Positions 50,273 through 58,024 of a stretch of DNA of 64,000 bases are shown in pieces (position 1 is the stretch's first letter; every line of letters begins with the position of its first letter). A program made the translations under genes and the position numbers. The stretch is from contig JAFXTU010000049.1 of NCBI GenBank assembly GCA_017535635.1, positions 1-64,000 of the forward strand. Reading direction: 5' to 3'. Source of the DNA: Oscillospiraceae bacterium. Its GTDB lineage: Bacteria > Bacillota > Clostridia > Oscillospirales > Oscillospiraceae. The notes beneath the pieces are model-generated. The model was not told where the DNA came from, made no database searches, and was given only the letters and a program-made list of their open reading frames with translations.

Positions 50273-51280
50273 ATGGCGGATTGGGTGATCGTCGTGGACG
50301 ATGATATGACGAACCTGAAAATGGCCGGCCACATATTGAGCAAAAAGAATATGCGCGTCACCGCCCTGAAATCCGGCGCGGCGCTGCTGGAATATGTAAA
50401 GGACAATCACCCGGACCTGATCCTCCTGGACATCAAGATGCCGGGGATGGACGGGTTTGAGACCATGGAGCGGCTGAAAGCGCAGATGGTCCCCGGCGAG
50501 GAGATCCCCGTCATCTTCCTGACGGCGGACGAGAGCTTTGAGACCGAGATGCAGGGACTGAGCCTGGGGGCGATGGATTTCATCAAAAAGCCCTTCAACC
50601 CGGAGGTGCTGGCCCTGCGGGTGCGCCACACCATCGAGCTGGTGCGGCTCCAGCGGAATCTGATGGACGAGGTGGACCGCAAGACCCAGGAGAACGCCAG
50701 TCTTTCGCTGCACGTCGTTCAGACCCTGGCGGAGGCCATCGACGCCAAGGACACCTACACCAATGGCCACTCCGGACGGGTTGCCCAGTATTCCAGGCTG
50801 ATCGCCGGGAGATACGGGTATTTCCCCGGCCGGCAGGACGAGATCTACATGATCGGGCTCCTCCACGACGTGGGCAAGATCGGCGTACCCGACGCGGTGA
50901 TCAGCAAGCCCGGAAAGCTGACGGAAGAAGAGTTTGCCCAGATCAAAACCCATCCCGTGATGGGCGAGCGCATTCTGAAGCAGATCATGGAGATGCCCCA
51001 GCTGGCCGTAGGGGCACGCTGGCACCACGAGCGATTTGACGGCTCGGGCTACCCCGACGGTCTGTCCGGAACGGACATTCCCGAGGAAGCCCGGATCGTG
51101 GCCGTGGCCGACGCCTACGACGCCATGACCAGCCGAAGGAGCTACCGGGACATTCTTTCCCAGGAGGAGGTCACAGCGGAGCTGCAGCTGGGCAGGGGCG
51201 GTCAGTTTGACCCGGCATTTGCCGACATTATGCTGGAAATGATCCTTGAGGACCCGGACTACCGCATGCGGGAAACATAG
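50273..51280 (+). CDS. Response regulator with HD-GYP cyclic-di-GMP phosphodiesterase domain
   Basis: 335 residues: receiver domain (VVDDDMTNLKMAGHIL; phospho-Asp in LILLDIKMPGMDG; Lys in FIKKPFNP), then a helical linker, then HD-GYP with NGHSGRVAQYS, LHDVGKIGVPD, KTHPVMGERIL and HHERFDGSGYPDG, in which all metal and catalytic motifs look intact. It should hydrolyse cyclic di-GMP when phosphorylated. AAGGAGG lies 9 bases before ATG 50273. Placed between two hybrid kinases, it is the obvious shared output. Confidence 0.93.
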   Translation: MADWVIVVDDDMTNLKMAGHILSKKNMRVTALKSGAALLEYVKDNHPDLILLDIKMPGMDGFETMERLKAQMVPGEEIPVIFLTADESFETEMQGLSLGAMDFIKKPFNPEVLALRVRHTIELVRLQRNLMDEVDRKTQENASLSLHVVQTLAEAIDAKDTYTNGHSGRVAQYSRLIAGRYGYFPGRQDEIYMIGLLHDVGKIGVPDAVISKPGKLTEEEFAQIKTHPVMGERILKQIMEMPQLAVGARWHHERFDGSGYPDGLSGTDIPEEARIVAVADAYDAMTSRRSYRDILSQEEVTAELQLGRGGQFDPAFADIMLEMILEDPDYRMRET

Positions 51281-51421
51281 CGCTTCCCGGAGAGGCCTCC
51301 GCCGGGAACTGCCGCGCAGGTACGGCGCGGGGATCGGAGGCATCCGCGCAAGGTCCGGTCTGCCGGAACCACTTTCGGCAGACGGCGAAATACCGGAGTT
51401 TATGCCGGAGGAGGAGTGACC

Positions 51422-54085
51422 TTGAGAACGCGCAAGGAACGATATAACCTGTTCATTCCCCTGCTCATCATCTTTTTCCTGATGGTGTTCATGGTGCTGT
51501 ACACCTCCCGCGTCATCAACAGTGTGGCGGTGTCCAACATCCAGGAGGTGGGCGAGGACAAAATATCCATCGTTGCGGCCGAGCTGAACAACTACCTGGA
51601 GCGCACCCGGAGCGCGCTGTGGGTCACGGCGGACACCGTGGACTTTATGGTGCGAAACGGCAGCACCCCCGCGCAGATCGAGGACTACATCGTCGAGGAG
51701 ACCACGAACCAGTCCCAGCAGTTCGACGACAACTACACGGGCTTCTACGCCTACATCATGGGCCAGTACCTGGACGGTCTGCTCTGGCAGCCCCCCGAGG
51801 GCTACGATCCCGTCCAGCGGGACTGGTACAAGCAGGCGCTCCTGAGGGGGGGTGAGGCCACCATCGTGCCCCCTTACGTGGACGCCCAGACCCACGACGT
51901 GGTCATCACCATCTGCCGTCGGCTCTCCGACCCGGAAAACGTGGTCGCCCTGGACGTGACGATGAACCGCATCCAGGAGATGATGTCGGCGCTGAACATC
52001 AAGGACAAGGGCTACGGCTTCATCGTGGACGAGTCCGGCATGGTCATCGCCCACCAGGATGAAGAGCTGAAGGGCAGCTTTTTCGACCAGACCGACGAGC
52101 AGAGCGCCTTTCTGGAGGGCATCCTGGGCACGCGAAACGGCAGCTTTGAGACCAGGCTGAACGGTCAGAAGAGCACCGTGTTCGTCAACTCCCTCCTGGA
52201 CCAGTGGTACGTGGTCATCGTCATCGGCAACCGGGAGCTCTACGCCGAGGTCTGGCAGCAGCTTGCGGTGAATATCGCCATCTGCGTCGTCATCTTCATC
52301 CTCATCGCCCTCTTCTACTACCTGGGCTATCGCAACGAGCAGAGCTATTCCCGCCAGATGGAAGCCATGAAGATGGAAGAGCAGCAGCAGGCTTACGAGA
52401 CGCAGATGCTGAAGCTGGCCAAGGAGTCCGCGGACCAGGCCAACAAGGCCAAGAGCGACTTCCTGGCGGAGATGTCCCATGAGATCCGCACGCCCATCAA
52501 CGCCGTGCTGGGCATGAATGAGATGATCCTGCGGGAGAGCGGCGAGGCCTTGGACTCCGCGACGGGGAACCGCAGCGTGTTTGAAAGCATCAGCCGCTGC
52601 GCCGCGACCATCGACAGCGCCGGGAACAGTCTGCTGGCCATCATCAACGACATTCTGGATTTCTCCAAGATCGAGGCGGGCAAGATGGAGATCACCGAGG
52701 CCGGTTACAAGCTGAGCTCGCTGCTCAACGACGTGAGCAACATGATCGTCTTCAAGGCAAGCTCCAAGGAACTGGCGTTCCTTGTGGACGTGGACCCCGC
52801 CCTGCCCGACGGCCTGTACGGCGACGAGGTGCGGGTGCGGCAAGTCATCACCAATCTCCTGACCAACGCCGTCAAGTACACCGATGCCGGCAGCGTGTAC
52901 CTTTCCGTGCGCGAGGGCGGCGACGCCGGGGAGGGGCGCGTCAATCTGCTCGTTTCCGTCCGGGATACGGGCATCGGCATTCGCCCGGAGGACATGGACC
53001 GGCTGTTCAGCAAATTTGAACGGGTGGATCTGAACCGGAACAGCACCATTGAGGGCACGGGCCTGGGGCTGGCCATCACCCGGAGGCTGCTGACCCTGAT
53101 GGGCGGCGGAATCGAGGTGGATAGCGTCTACGGCCAGGGCTCCACCTTCACCGTCACCATCCCCCAGGGCGTCGTCTCCCGGGAGCCGGTGGGCAATTTC
53201 AGGGACCGCTTTGAGAAGAGCGTCCGGGAAAACCGGGTGCGCGCCGAGAGCTTCCACGCCCCCGGCGCCCGCATTCTGATCGTGGACGACACGAGGATGA
53301 ACCTGGCGGTGGTCACGGGACTGCTGAAGAAGACGGAGGTCGCCGCCGACACCGCCGACAGCGGCGCGAAGGCCATTCAGATGGCGCAGGCGGCCCGCTA
53401 CGACCTGATCCTGATGGACCAGCGCATGCCGGAGATGAACGGCACTGAGGCCCTGGCACACATCCGGGAGGGGTCCCTCAACCGGGAGACCCCGGTGATC
53501 TGCCTCACCGCCGACGCCGTCAGCGGCGCCCGGGAAAAGTACATGGCCGCGGGCTTCACCGATTATCTGACCAAGCCCATCGACGGCGGCTCCCTGGAAG
53601 ACATGCTGATGAAATACCTGCCCGCCGGAAAGATCCTTCGGGTCCAGCCTTCCGGGCCATCCGGGACCCGGGAAAGCCCCTTCGAGCCCCTGCGCGCCGC
53701 GGGCATCCTGCCCGAGGAGGGCCTGGGCCGCTGCCAGGGCGACGGGGAGCTCTACCGGTCCCTGCTGCAGGAATATGAAAGGGACGCCCAGGACAAGGCG
53801 GGAAAGCTTCGCCAAACCCATGAGGCCATGGACTGGAAGAACTACGGCATACTGGTCCACGGATTGAAGAGCACCTCCCGCATGATCGGCGCGCTGGACC
53901 TGGCCCGCGCTGCGGAGCGCCTGGAAGCGGCGGCGGACAAGGGCGGCGCAGCCATCGCCGAGGCGGAGCACGAAGAGCTGCTCCGGCAGTACGACGCGGC
54001 GGCGGCGGCGATCCGGGCCCTGCTGGGGAGAGCGCCGGACGCGGCCGATGACGGCGAGATACTGGAATTCCTTCCGGAGGAGTGA
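51422..54085 (+). CDS. Hybrid sensor histidine kinase with dCache sensor, REC and HPt (kinase 2)
   Basis: 887 residues: TM1 (about 10-32), dCache_1 sensor (about 40-275), TM2 (about 280-300), coiled coil, HisKA with His353 (SHEIRTPIN), HATPase_c (DTGIGIRPEDM, GTGLGLAITRRLL), receiver with Asp666 (LILMDQRMPEMNG), HPt with His813 (VHGLKSTSRMIGA). In the sensor Tyr128, Arg133, Trp135, Tyr136 and Asp178 match, in order and spacing, the published amino-acid-binding dCache pattern. TTG 51422 sits 7 bases from GGAGG; GTG 51416 is an alternative. It probably feeds the HD-GYP regulator encoded upstream. Confidence 0.9.
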   Translation: MRTRKERYNLFIPLLIIFFLMVFMVLYTSRVINSVAVSNIQEVGEDKISIVAAELNNYLERTRSALWVTADTVDFMVRNGSTPAQIEDYIVEETTNQSQQFDDNYTGFYAYIMGQYLDGLLWQPPEGYDPVQRDWYKQALLRGGEATIVPPYVDAQTHDVVITICRRLSDPENVVALDVTMNRIQEMMSALNIKDKGYGFIVDESGMVIAHQDEELKGSFFDQTDEQSAFLEGILGTRNGSFETRLNGQKSTVFVNSLLDQWYVVIVIGNRELYAEVWQQLAVNIAICVVIFILIALFYYLGYRNEQSYSRQMEAMKMEEQQQAYETQMLKLAKESADQANKAKSDFLAEMSHEIRTPINAVLGMNEMILRESGEALDSATGNRSVFESISRCAATIDSAGNSLLAIINDILDFSKIEAGKMEITEAGYKLSSLLNDVSNMIVFKASSKELAFLVDVDPALPDGLYGDEVRVRQVITNLLTNAVKYTDAGSVYLSVREGGDAGEGRVNLLVSVRDTGIGIRPEDMDRLFSKFERVDLNRNSTIEGTGLGLAITRRLLTLMGGGIEVDSVYGQGSTFTVTIPQGVVSREPVGNFRDRFEKSVRENRVRAESFHAPGARILIVDDTRMNLAVVTGLLKKTEVAADTADSGAKAIQMAQAARYDLILMDQRMPEMNGTEALAHIREGSLNRETPVICLTADAVSGAREKYMAAGFTDYLTKPIDGGSLEDMLMKYLPAGKILRVQPSGPSGTRESPFEPLRAAGILPEEGLGRCQGDGELYRSLLQEYERDAQDKAGKLRQTHEAMDWKNYGILVHGLKSTSRMIGALDLARAAERLEAAADKGGAAIAEAEHEELLRQYDAAAAAIRALLGRAPDAADDGEILEFLPEE

Positions 54086-54139
54086 CGCCGCTGCGTTTCT
54101 GCGCTGCGCTGAAGGAAGCATCTGGCGGAGGGAAAGAAA

Positions 54140-54856
54140 ATGAACCGAGACGAGATCGTGGCGGAGCTGTTCCGGATGCAGGATATGAAATATGCCGCCA
54201 TGCAGGCAAAGATCATCCCCACCTTGGAGCCGGACCGGATCATCGGCGTAAGGACGCCGGAGCTCCGGGCCTTTGCCAAGGTACTGTCCGACGAGGAAGG
54301 CGCAGAGGCTTTCCTCGCCGCTCTTCCCCATCCCTACTTTGACGAAATGCAGCTCCACGCCTTTGTGATCTCCCTGGAGAAGGACTTCGACAAATGCCTT
54401 GCCGAGGTGGAGGCATTTCTTCCGTACATCGACAACTGGGCCACCTGCGATCAGCTCTCCCCGAAGGCCTTTAAAAAAGAGCCGGAGAAGCTGCTGCCCC
54501 ATATCCGCAGGTGGATTCGGTCGGAGAAGCCGTATACGGTCCGCTTCGCCCTCGGGATGCTGATGCAGCATTTTCTGGACGAACGGTTCCGCCCGGAGTA
54601 CGCGGAACTGGCGGCCTCGGTCCGCTCGGAGGAATACTATGTCTGCATGATGGCCGCCTGGTATTTTGCGACGGCCCTGGCCAAGCAGTACGAGGCTGCG
54701 CTCCCCTATCTGGAAGAGCAGCGGCTGGAGCCCTGGACCCATAACAAGGCCATCCAGAAGAGCATAGAGAGCTATCGGCTCACAGAAGAGCAGAAGCGTC
54801 ATCTCAGGACCCTGAAGGTCGGGAAAGCAAAGGAGTATCCTATATCCCGACAATGA
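54140..54856 (+). CDS. AlkD-like DNA alkylation repair protein
   Basis: A 238-residue all-helical HEAT-like-repeat protein of the AlkC/AlkD family, which removes N3/N7-alkylated bases. Recognised from GVRTPELRAFAK, FLPYIDNWATCDQLSP (the conserved Trp-Asp pocket region), YTVRFALGMLMQHFLD and WYFATALAKQYEAALPYLEE. GGAGGGAAAGAAA precedes ATG 54140. The stop overlaps the next start by 4 bases, so it is coupled to the unknown downstream gene. Confidence 0.88.
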   Translation: MNRDEIVAELFRMQDMKYAAMQAKIIPTLEPDRIIGVRTPELRAFAKVLSDEEGAEAFLAALPHPYFDEMQLHAFVISLEKDFDKCLAEVEAFLPYIDNWATCDQLSPKAFKKEPEKLLPHIRRWIRSEKPYTVRFALGMLMQHFLDERFRPEYAELAASVRSEEYYVCMMAAWYFATALAKQYEAALPYLEEQRLEPWTHNKAIQKSIESYRLTEEQKRHLRTLKVGKAKEYPISRQ

Positions 54857-55434
54857 ATAAGGATAGGAGTCTGTGCAGAATGAGGATCGATGAACCTTGG
54901 ATGCGCTCGCATCTACCCGAGGATTGCGCAGAGGAACCGCTGGATTACTTCTCCGGCTATTATCTGGACGGCCTGACCGTGATGTCGGAGGGAGAGCGGG
55001 GCGGGCCGGACACCGTGGTATATCAGGCAAACAGCGAAGAGGACCTGCGATACTGGCAGCTGGATGTCATCTGCCGCTATGTCGGAAAAGCCGATCACTC
55101 CAAAACCTGGCGGTATACCCGGCACCACGCCGAAAACGGAATGTGGTATTACGTCGAGCATAGGCGGTACGACTACAATGCCATTGAGGATCCGCGGCTC
55201 CCGGGCTTTGAAAGCTACCTGCGCAATCTCAGGTGCGGTTTCCCGCCGGAGCGCTGGGAAGAGCAGGTGCAGGCCCACATCCGTCTGATGAACTTCTGGT
55301 ACGCCGTGCCCCACTGGGATTATGACCGGGAGAGGCTGTGCTTTATCGAGATCAGCGATTCCAGGGAGCACGACGATCACAGCCGCATCGTCGAGGAGCC
55401 GAGACCCGGTTCCATCCTCCGGGTGGTTGACTGA
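54853..55434 (+). CDS. Hypothetical protein coupled to the AlkD-like gene
   Basis: A 193-residue soluble acidic protein rich in Tyr, Trp, Arg and Asp. Segments such as YYLDGLTVMSEGERGG, YWQLDVICRYVG and YDYNAIEDPRLPGFESYL recall small immunity-type proteins (a loose likeness to the Imm63 group), but this is not a confident match and no toxin gene is adjacent. It overlaps the AlkD-like gene by 4 bases (ATGA). Function unknown. Confidence 0.6.
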   Translation: MNKDRSLCRMRIDEPWMRSHLPEDCAEEPLDYFSGYYLDGLTVMSEGERGGPDTVVYQANSEEDLRYWQLDVICRYVGKADHSKTWRYTRHHAENGMWYYVEHRRYDYNAIEDPRLPGFESYLRNLRCGFPPERWEEQVQAHIRLMNFWYAVPHWDYDRERLCFIEISDSREHDDHSRIVEEPRPGSILRVVD

Positions 55435-55513
55435 TCCCCGGGCGGGGAGCTGCGGCGCGGCGGAGGGACGCGCCCCCGCGGCCCATACGCCGCCGGGACG
55501 CAATTTCCAGGAA

Positions 55514-55542
55514 TTGTATTTTCACGGTCGCTGTGGTATATT
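55514..55542 (+). promoter_or_regulatory. Promoter of thpR
   Basis: TTGTAT (55514-55519), 17-base spacer, TATATT (55537-55542) with an upstream TG (extended -10). The start site would be near 55549, giving a leader of about 40 bases. Confidence 0.7.
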
Positions 55543-55587
55543 GGGCCACAGAATGCCGATCAACACCACTTCTGTTTTGGACGCATT

Positions 55588-56100
55588 ATGAGACTGTTTC
55601 TTGCCATCAAGCTGTCAAAACCCATGAAGGACGCCCTGATCAACGCGCAGAACGAGCTGTACGACCGGGGCGTGCGGGGAAACTATACCCCGGAGGAAAA
55701 CCTGCACCTGACGCTGGCCTTCATCGGGGAATACCCTGCCCCGGAGCCGGTGCTGGAGGCGCTGGCGGAGGCGTCCTTCGCCCCCTTTGCGCTGTCCCTG
55801 GAGGGCCTGGGCCGCTTCGGCGATCTCTGGTGGGCCGGGATGAGGGCTTCCCCTCCCCTCACGGCCCTGGCGCGAAGGATACGGCATGCTCTCGCGGAGG
55901 GCAATATCCCCTTTGACCGGAAGCGCTTTTCTCCCCATATTACGCTCCTTCGCAAGGCCCGAGGGGAGCTGCCCGGGGTGGAGCCAGGCGAAGCGGCCAT
56001 GACCGTGGACCACTTCAGCCTCATGCGCTCGGACCGGGGCAAAAACGGGATGATCTATACCGAGCTGGGACAGATCCCGGCGGAAGACACACACATTTAG
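55588..56100 (+). CDS. thpR: RNA 2',3'-cyclic phosphodiesterase ThpR (LigT-like)
   Basis: A 170-residue 2H-phosphoesterase with both signature tetrapeptides, HLTL (about residue 40) and HITL (about residue 117), and the usual MRLFLAIKLS N-terminus. The family opens 2',3'-cyclic phosphates on RNA ends. The ribosome binding site is weak. The following lipoprotein gene starts 9 bases after its stop, so the two may be co-transcribed. Confidence 0.92.
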   Translation: MRLFLAIKLSKPMKDALINAQNELYDRGVRGNYTPEENLHLTLAFIGEYPAPEPVLEALAEASFAPFALSLEGLGRFGDLWWAGMRASPPLTALARRIRHALAEGNIPFDRKRFSPHITLLRKARGELPGVEPGEAAMTVDHFSLMRSDRGKNGMIYTELGQIPAEDTHI

Positions 56101-56109
56101 GAGGAAGAT

Positions 56110-56526
56110 ATGAAGACGGCAAAAATCGTATGTTTCCTGTGCTTAGTGCTGGTTCTGCTGCTGGCAGGATGCGACGGCGCCACCTTTGTGTTCACCGGCA
56201 CGCCCGGCAAAACGACGATCCAGATCAACGACGCCGCAGACGGCGCCTATGCGGAATCCAGCCCAATCTCCGTGGGCAAGGGCAGGGTCGCCGTGGTGGA
56301 GTCCGCGCTGGACAAGGGCGAGGTGCAGATCGAATTCGCGGAGGCGACGATCTTCCGTTCCAACGACGACACAGAAGAGATCATCGTCGGCGACGTGATC
56401 GCTATGGCTAAGGTGAGCTCCAGGGACAAAGCGACGCTCCCCCTGGAAAAGGGAGACTACGTTTTGCTGGTGACGACGGTGGGCAGCACCGGCGGAAAGG
56501 TCACCGTCAGTATCGAAAAAGAGTAA
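56110..56526 (+). CDS. Small lipoprotein
   Basis: A 138-residue exported protein with signal peptide and lipobox VLLLAGC (Cys at residue 21). A single beta-rich domain (KTTIQINDAADGAYAESSPI, GDYVLLVTTVGSTGGKVTVSI) of unrecognised family follows. AGGAGG (56099-56104) lies 5 bases upstream of ATG. It is followed 21 bases later by another small gene. Function unknown. Confidence 0.72.
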   Translation: MKTAKIVCFLCLVLVLLLAGCDGATFVFTGTPGKTTIQINDAADGAYAESSPISVGKGRVAVVESALDKGEVQIEFAEATIFRSNDDTEEIIVGDVIAMAKVSSRDKATLPLEKGDYVLLVTTVGSTGGKVTVSIEKE

Positions 56527-56547
56527 ACGCACAGGGGACAAACGAAG

Positions 56548-56946
56548 ATGAACATGAAAGAGGGCCTGGGCTGGAAGGCCTGCTATAACGAGGAGAAGGG
56601 GGTATATGGGGGCGAGGTCATGTTCCAAGGCTCCTGGGACCTGTATGAGATCTCCGCCGCCGTGTTCGGCAGCCTGTCCAAAGGCATGCCCGACAGCGAG
56701 GCGGAAAGGCTGATCAGCTCCGGGCGGCGGCTGTACTCCCACGTGAACGACCGTTACAGCCCCCCCTACAACATCGTGCTCGACGAGGATTACGCCGATT
56801 TCTGCCCCTGGATGAAAAAGGCCGAGCCCGTGGGGAAAACCTGGGACCGGGAGCTCACCGATACCGCGGTGGAACTGTTCGAGTCCGAAAAGGACAACCG
56901 GGAGCAGCGCCGCAAAAAGCGGGAGCAGCGGAAAAAGGGAGATTGA
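56548..56946 (+). CDS. Hypothetical small cytosolic protein
   Basis: 132 residues, no signal peptide or membrane helix. An acidic, aromatic N-terminal two thirds (CYNEEKGVYGGEVMFQGSWD, PPYNIVLDEDYADFCPWM) and a highly basic/acidic tail (EKDNREQRRKKREQRKKGD), probably a charged helix. Not recognised. It is the last gene before a strong terminator. Confidence 0.65.
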   Translation: MNMKEGLGWKACYNEEKGVYGGEVMFQGSWDLYEISAAVFGSLSKGMPDSEAERLISSGRRLYSHVNDRYSPPYNIVLDEDYADFCPWMKKAEPVGKTWDRELTDTAVELFESEKDNREQRRKKREQRKKGD

Positions 56947-56960
56947 TGCGGAGATTAGCG

Positions 56961-57000
56961 GCTCCGCCGCCGACAGCAGGGTCGGCGGCGGAGCGTTTTT
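56961..57000 (+). terminator. Rho-independent terminator closing the thpR unit
   Basis: GCTCCGCCGCCGAC (56961-56974) pairs perfectly with GTCGGCGGCGGAGC (56981-56994), six-base loop, then GTTTTT. Strong. Confidence 0.88.
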
Positions 57001-57113
57001 CATTCGTTTTTCCATGTCCTGCGGTTCCGCGAAGCGGGAGCAGGACGGCAACTGTTCAAATCCTGTAATACCAATCTTTTATTGGAGAATAGTATAAAAT
57101 GACCGATCTGCGG

Positions 57114-57743
57114 TCATTTTTCCAGCTGGCCGGGAAGCTTCAGCTTCACCTTGGGCGGGAAGAGCCTGTCAAAGGCCTCCGCTTCCTCCGCGTCCACGTA
57201 GTAACCCTGGGGCGGACCGTACACGCCGGTAATCCCGTCCAGATACCCGGGCTTCAGCTCCCGGCAGAGGAAGAAGGAGGCGTCGGCCCCCTCCGGGAGC
57301 CCCCGGTAGCGGAGGCCGAATTCCGAGGCGTGACGGAAGCCGCTCTTCCCGTAGAAGAGGATGTTCCCCTCAAAGCAGAGGGCCCCGCAGCCCAGGGCCG
57401 CGGCCTTCTCCAGGGAGTAATCCAGCAAAAGCTTGCCGTAGCCCTGCCGCTGCAGCTCCGGGGTGATGCAGATGGGACCCATGGTCATGATGGGGATGCT
57501 CCTGCCGTCGTCGCCCAGGATCTCCGCCCGCATGAACATGTTCTGCCCGATGATCCGGCCATTGCGCACCATCACCAGATCCAGCTCCGGCACAAAGGCG
57601 TCGTCGCGGCGCAGCACATGGATCACATAATGCTCCAGGCAGCCGGGGCGGTAGACGTTCCAGAACGCCTCCCGGATCAGGGTCTCCACCTCCCGGTGTT
57701 CGCTGCTCTTTTCCAAACGAATGATCACGTCATTTTTATCCAT
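57114..57743 (-). CDS. GNAT-family N-acetyltransferase
   Basis: A 209-residue acyl-CoA-dependent acetyltransferase. The acetyl-CoA pyrophosphate loop is LQRQGYGKLLLDYSLEKA (Q-x-x-G-x-G/A type), preceded by IPIMTMGPICITPE and followed by CGALCFEGNILFYGKSGFRHA. The C-terminal 60 residues are extra. The acceptor substrate is unknown. AGGAGG (complement of 57751-57756) lies 7 bases before ATG 57743. It has an unusually long structured leader with a possible short upstream reading frame, which suggests inducible translation. Confidence 0.88.
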   Translation of the reverse strand: MDKNDVIIRLEKSSEHREVETLIREAFWNVYRPGCLEHYVIHVLRRDDAFVPELDLVMVRNGRIIGQNMFMRAEILGDDGRSIPIMTMGPICITPELQRQGYGKLLLDYSLEKAAALGCGALCFEGNILFYGKSGFRHASEFGLRYRGLPEGADASFFLCRELKPGYLDGITGVYGPPQGYYVDAEEAEAFDRLFPPKVKLKLPGQLEK

Positions 57744-57787
57744 TGTTTTTCCTCCTGAATGTTGTTGACGGCAACTGCCCTATGGAC

Positions 57788-57832
57788 GGGAGGCTTGGGG
57801 AATTGCGGCAAACCTCCCGGTCAGGCCGCAAT
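57788..57832 (-). promoter_or_regulatory. Leader pseudoknot/alternative stems of the GNAT gene
   Basis: Read on the minus strand: ATTGCGGC (57832-57825) pairs with GCCGCAAT (57809-57802). GGGAGGTTT (57818-57810), inside that loop, pairs with AAGCCTCCC (57796-57788) downstream. The two stems interlock as an H-type pseudoknot or compete. The same CCTCC can instead pair with the ribosome binding site AGGAGG (57756-57751). That gives an anti-anti-SD / anti-SD / SD series typical of translational switches. Confidence 0.5.
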
Positions 57833-57856
57833 GTCCAGTGATCTGCGGGTCTTCAA
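57821..57856 (-). CDS. Possible 11-codon leader peptide upstream of the GNAT gene
   Basis: TTG at 57856, 9 bases after AAGGAG, opens a frame reading MKTRRSLDIAA before TGA at 57821. Its last codons cover the 5-prime arm of the first leader stem, so a ribosome stalled there would change the folding around the downstream ribosome binding site. The layout resembles drug-inducible leader peptides of acetyltransferase and methylase genes. With a TTG start and only 11 codons it remains speculative. Confidence 0.25.
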   Translation of the reverse strand: MKTRRSLDIAA

Positions 57857-57888
57857 ACAGCAAATCTCCTTCTTTTCGGATTGATAAG

Positions 57889-57916
57889 CGGGCAGGAGTT
57901 CGTCCGATCCTGCCCG
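57889..57916 (-). promoter_or_regulatory. 5-prime hairpin of the GNAT leader
   Basis: CGGGCAGGA (57889-57897) pairs perfectly with TCCTGCCCG (57908-57916) around a 10-base loop. It is close to the predicted transcription start and probably stabilises the transcript or forms part of the leader fold. Confidence 0.5.
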
Positions 57917-57931
57917 ACTATCTTTAGCTGT

Positions 57932-57960
57932 ATTCTAGCATATTGTACCGGCTGATGCAA
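57932..57960 (-). promoter_or_regulatory. Promoter of the GNAT gene
   Basis: On the minus strand: TTGCAT (complement of 57955-57960), 17-base spacer, TAGAAT (complement of 57932-57937). It gives a leader of about 180 bases before ATG 57743. Confidence 0.7.
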
Positions 57961-58024
57961 GTGCTCAGACCGGAGCCTCCCCTTCTTGTAAACGAGCAGG
58001 GTTCCCTCCGTTCCTCTGCCTTCT

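Noticed and set aside
50195..55030. Very long open frame on the minus strand opposite the kinase cluster (about 1600 codons)
   Set aside because: It is a by-product of high GC with biased third positions. The translation is Gly/Val/His/Leu/Arg low-complexity sequence without domains, and the plus-strand genes are unmistakable.
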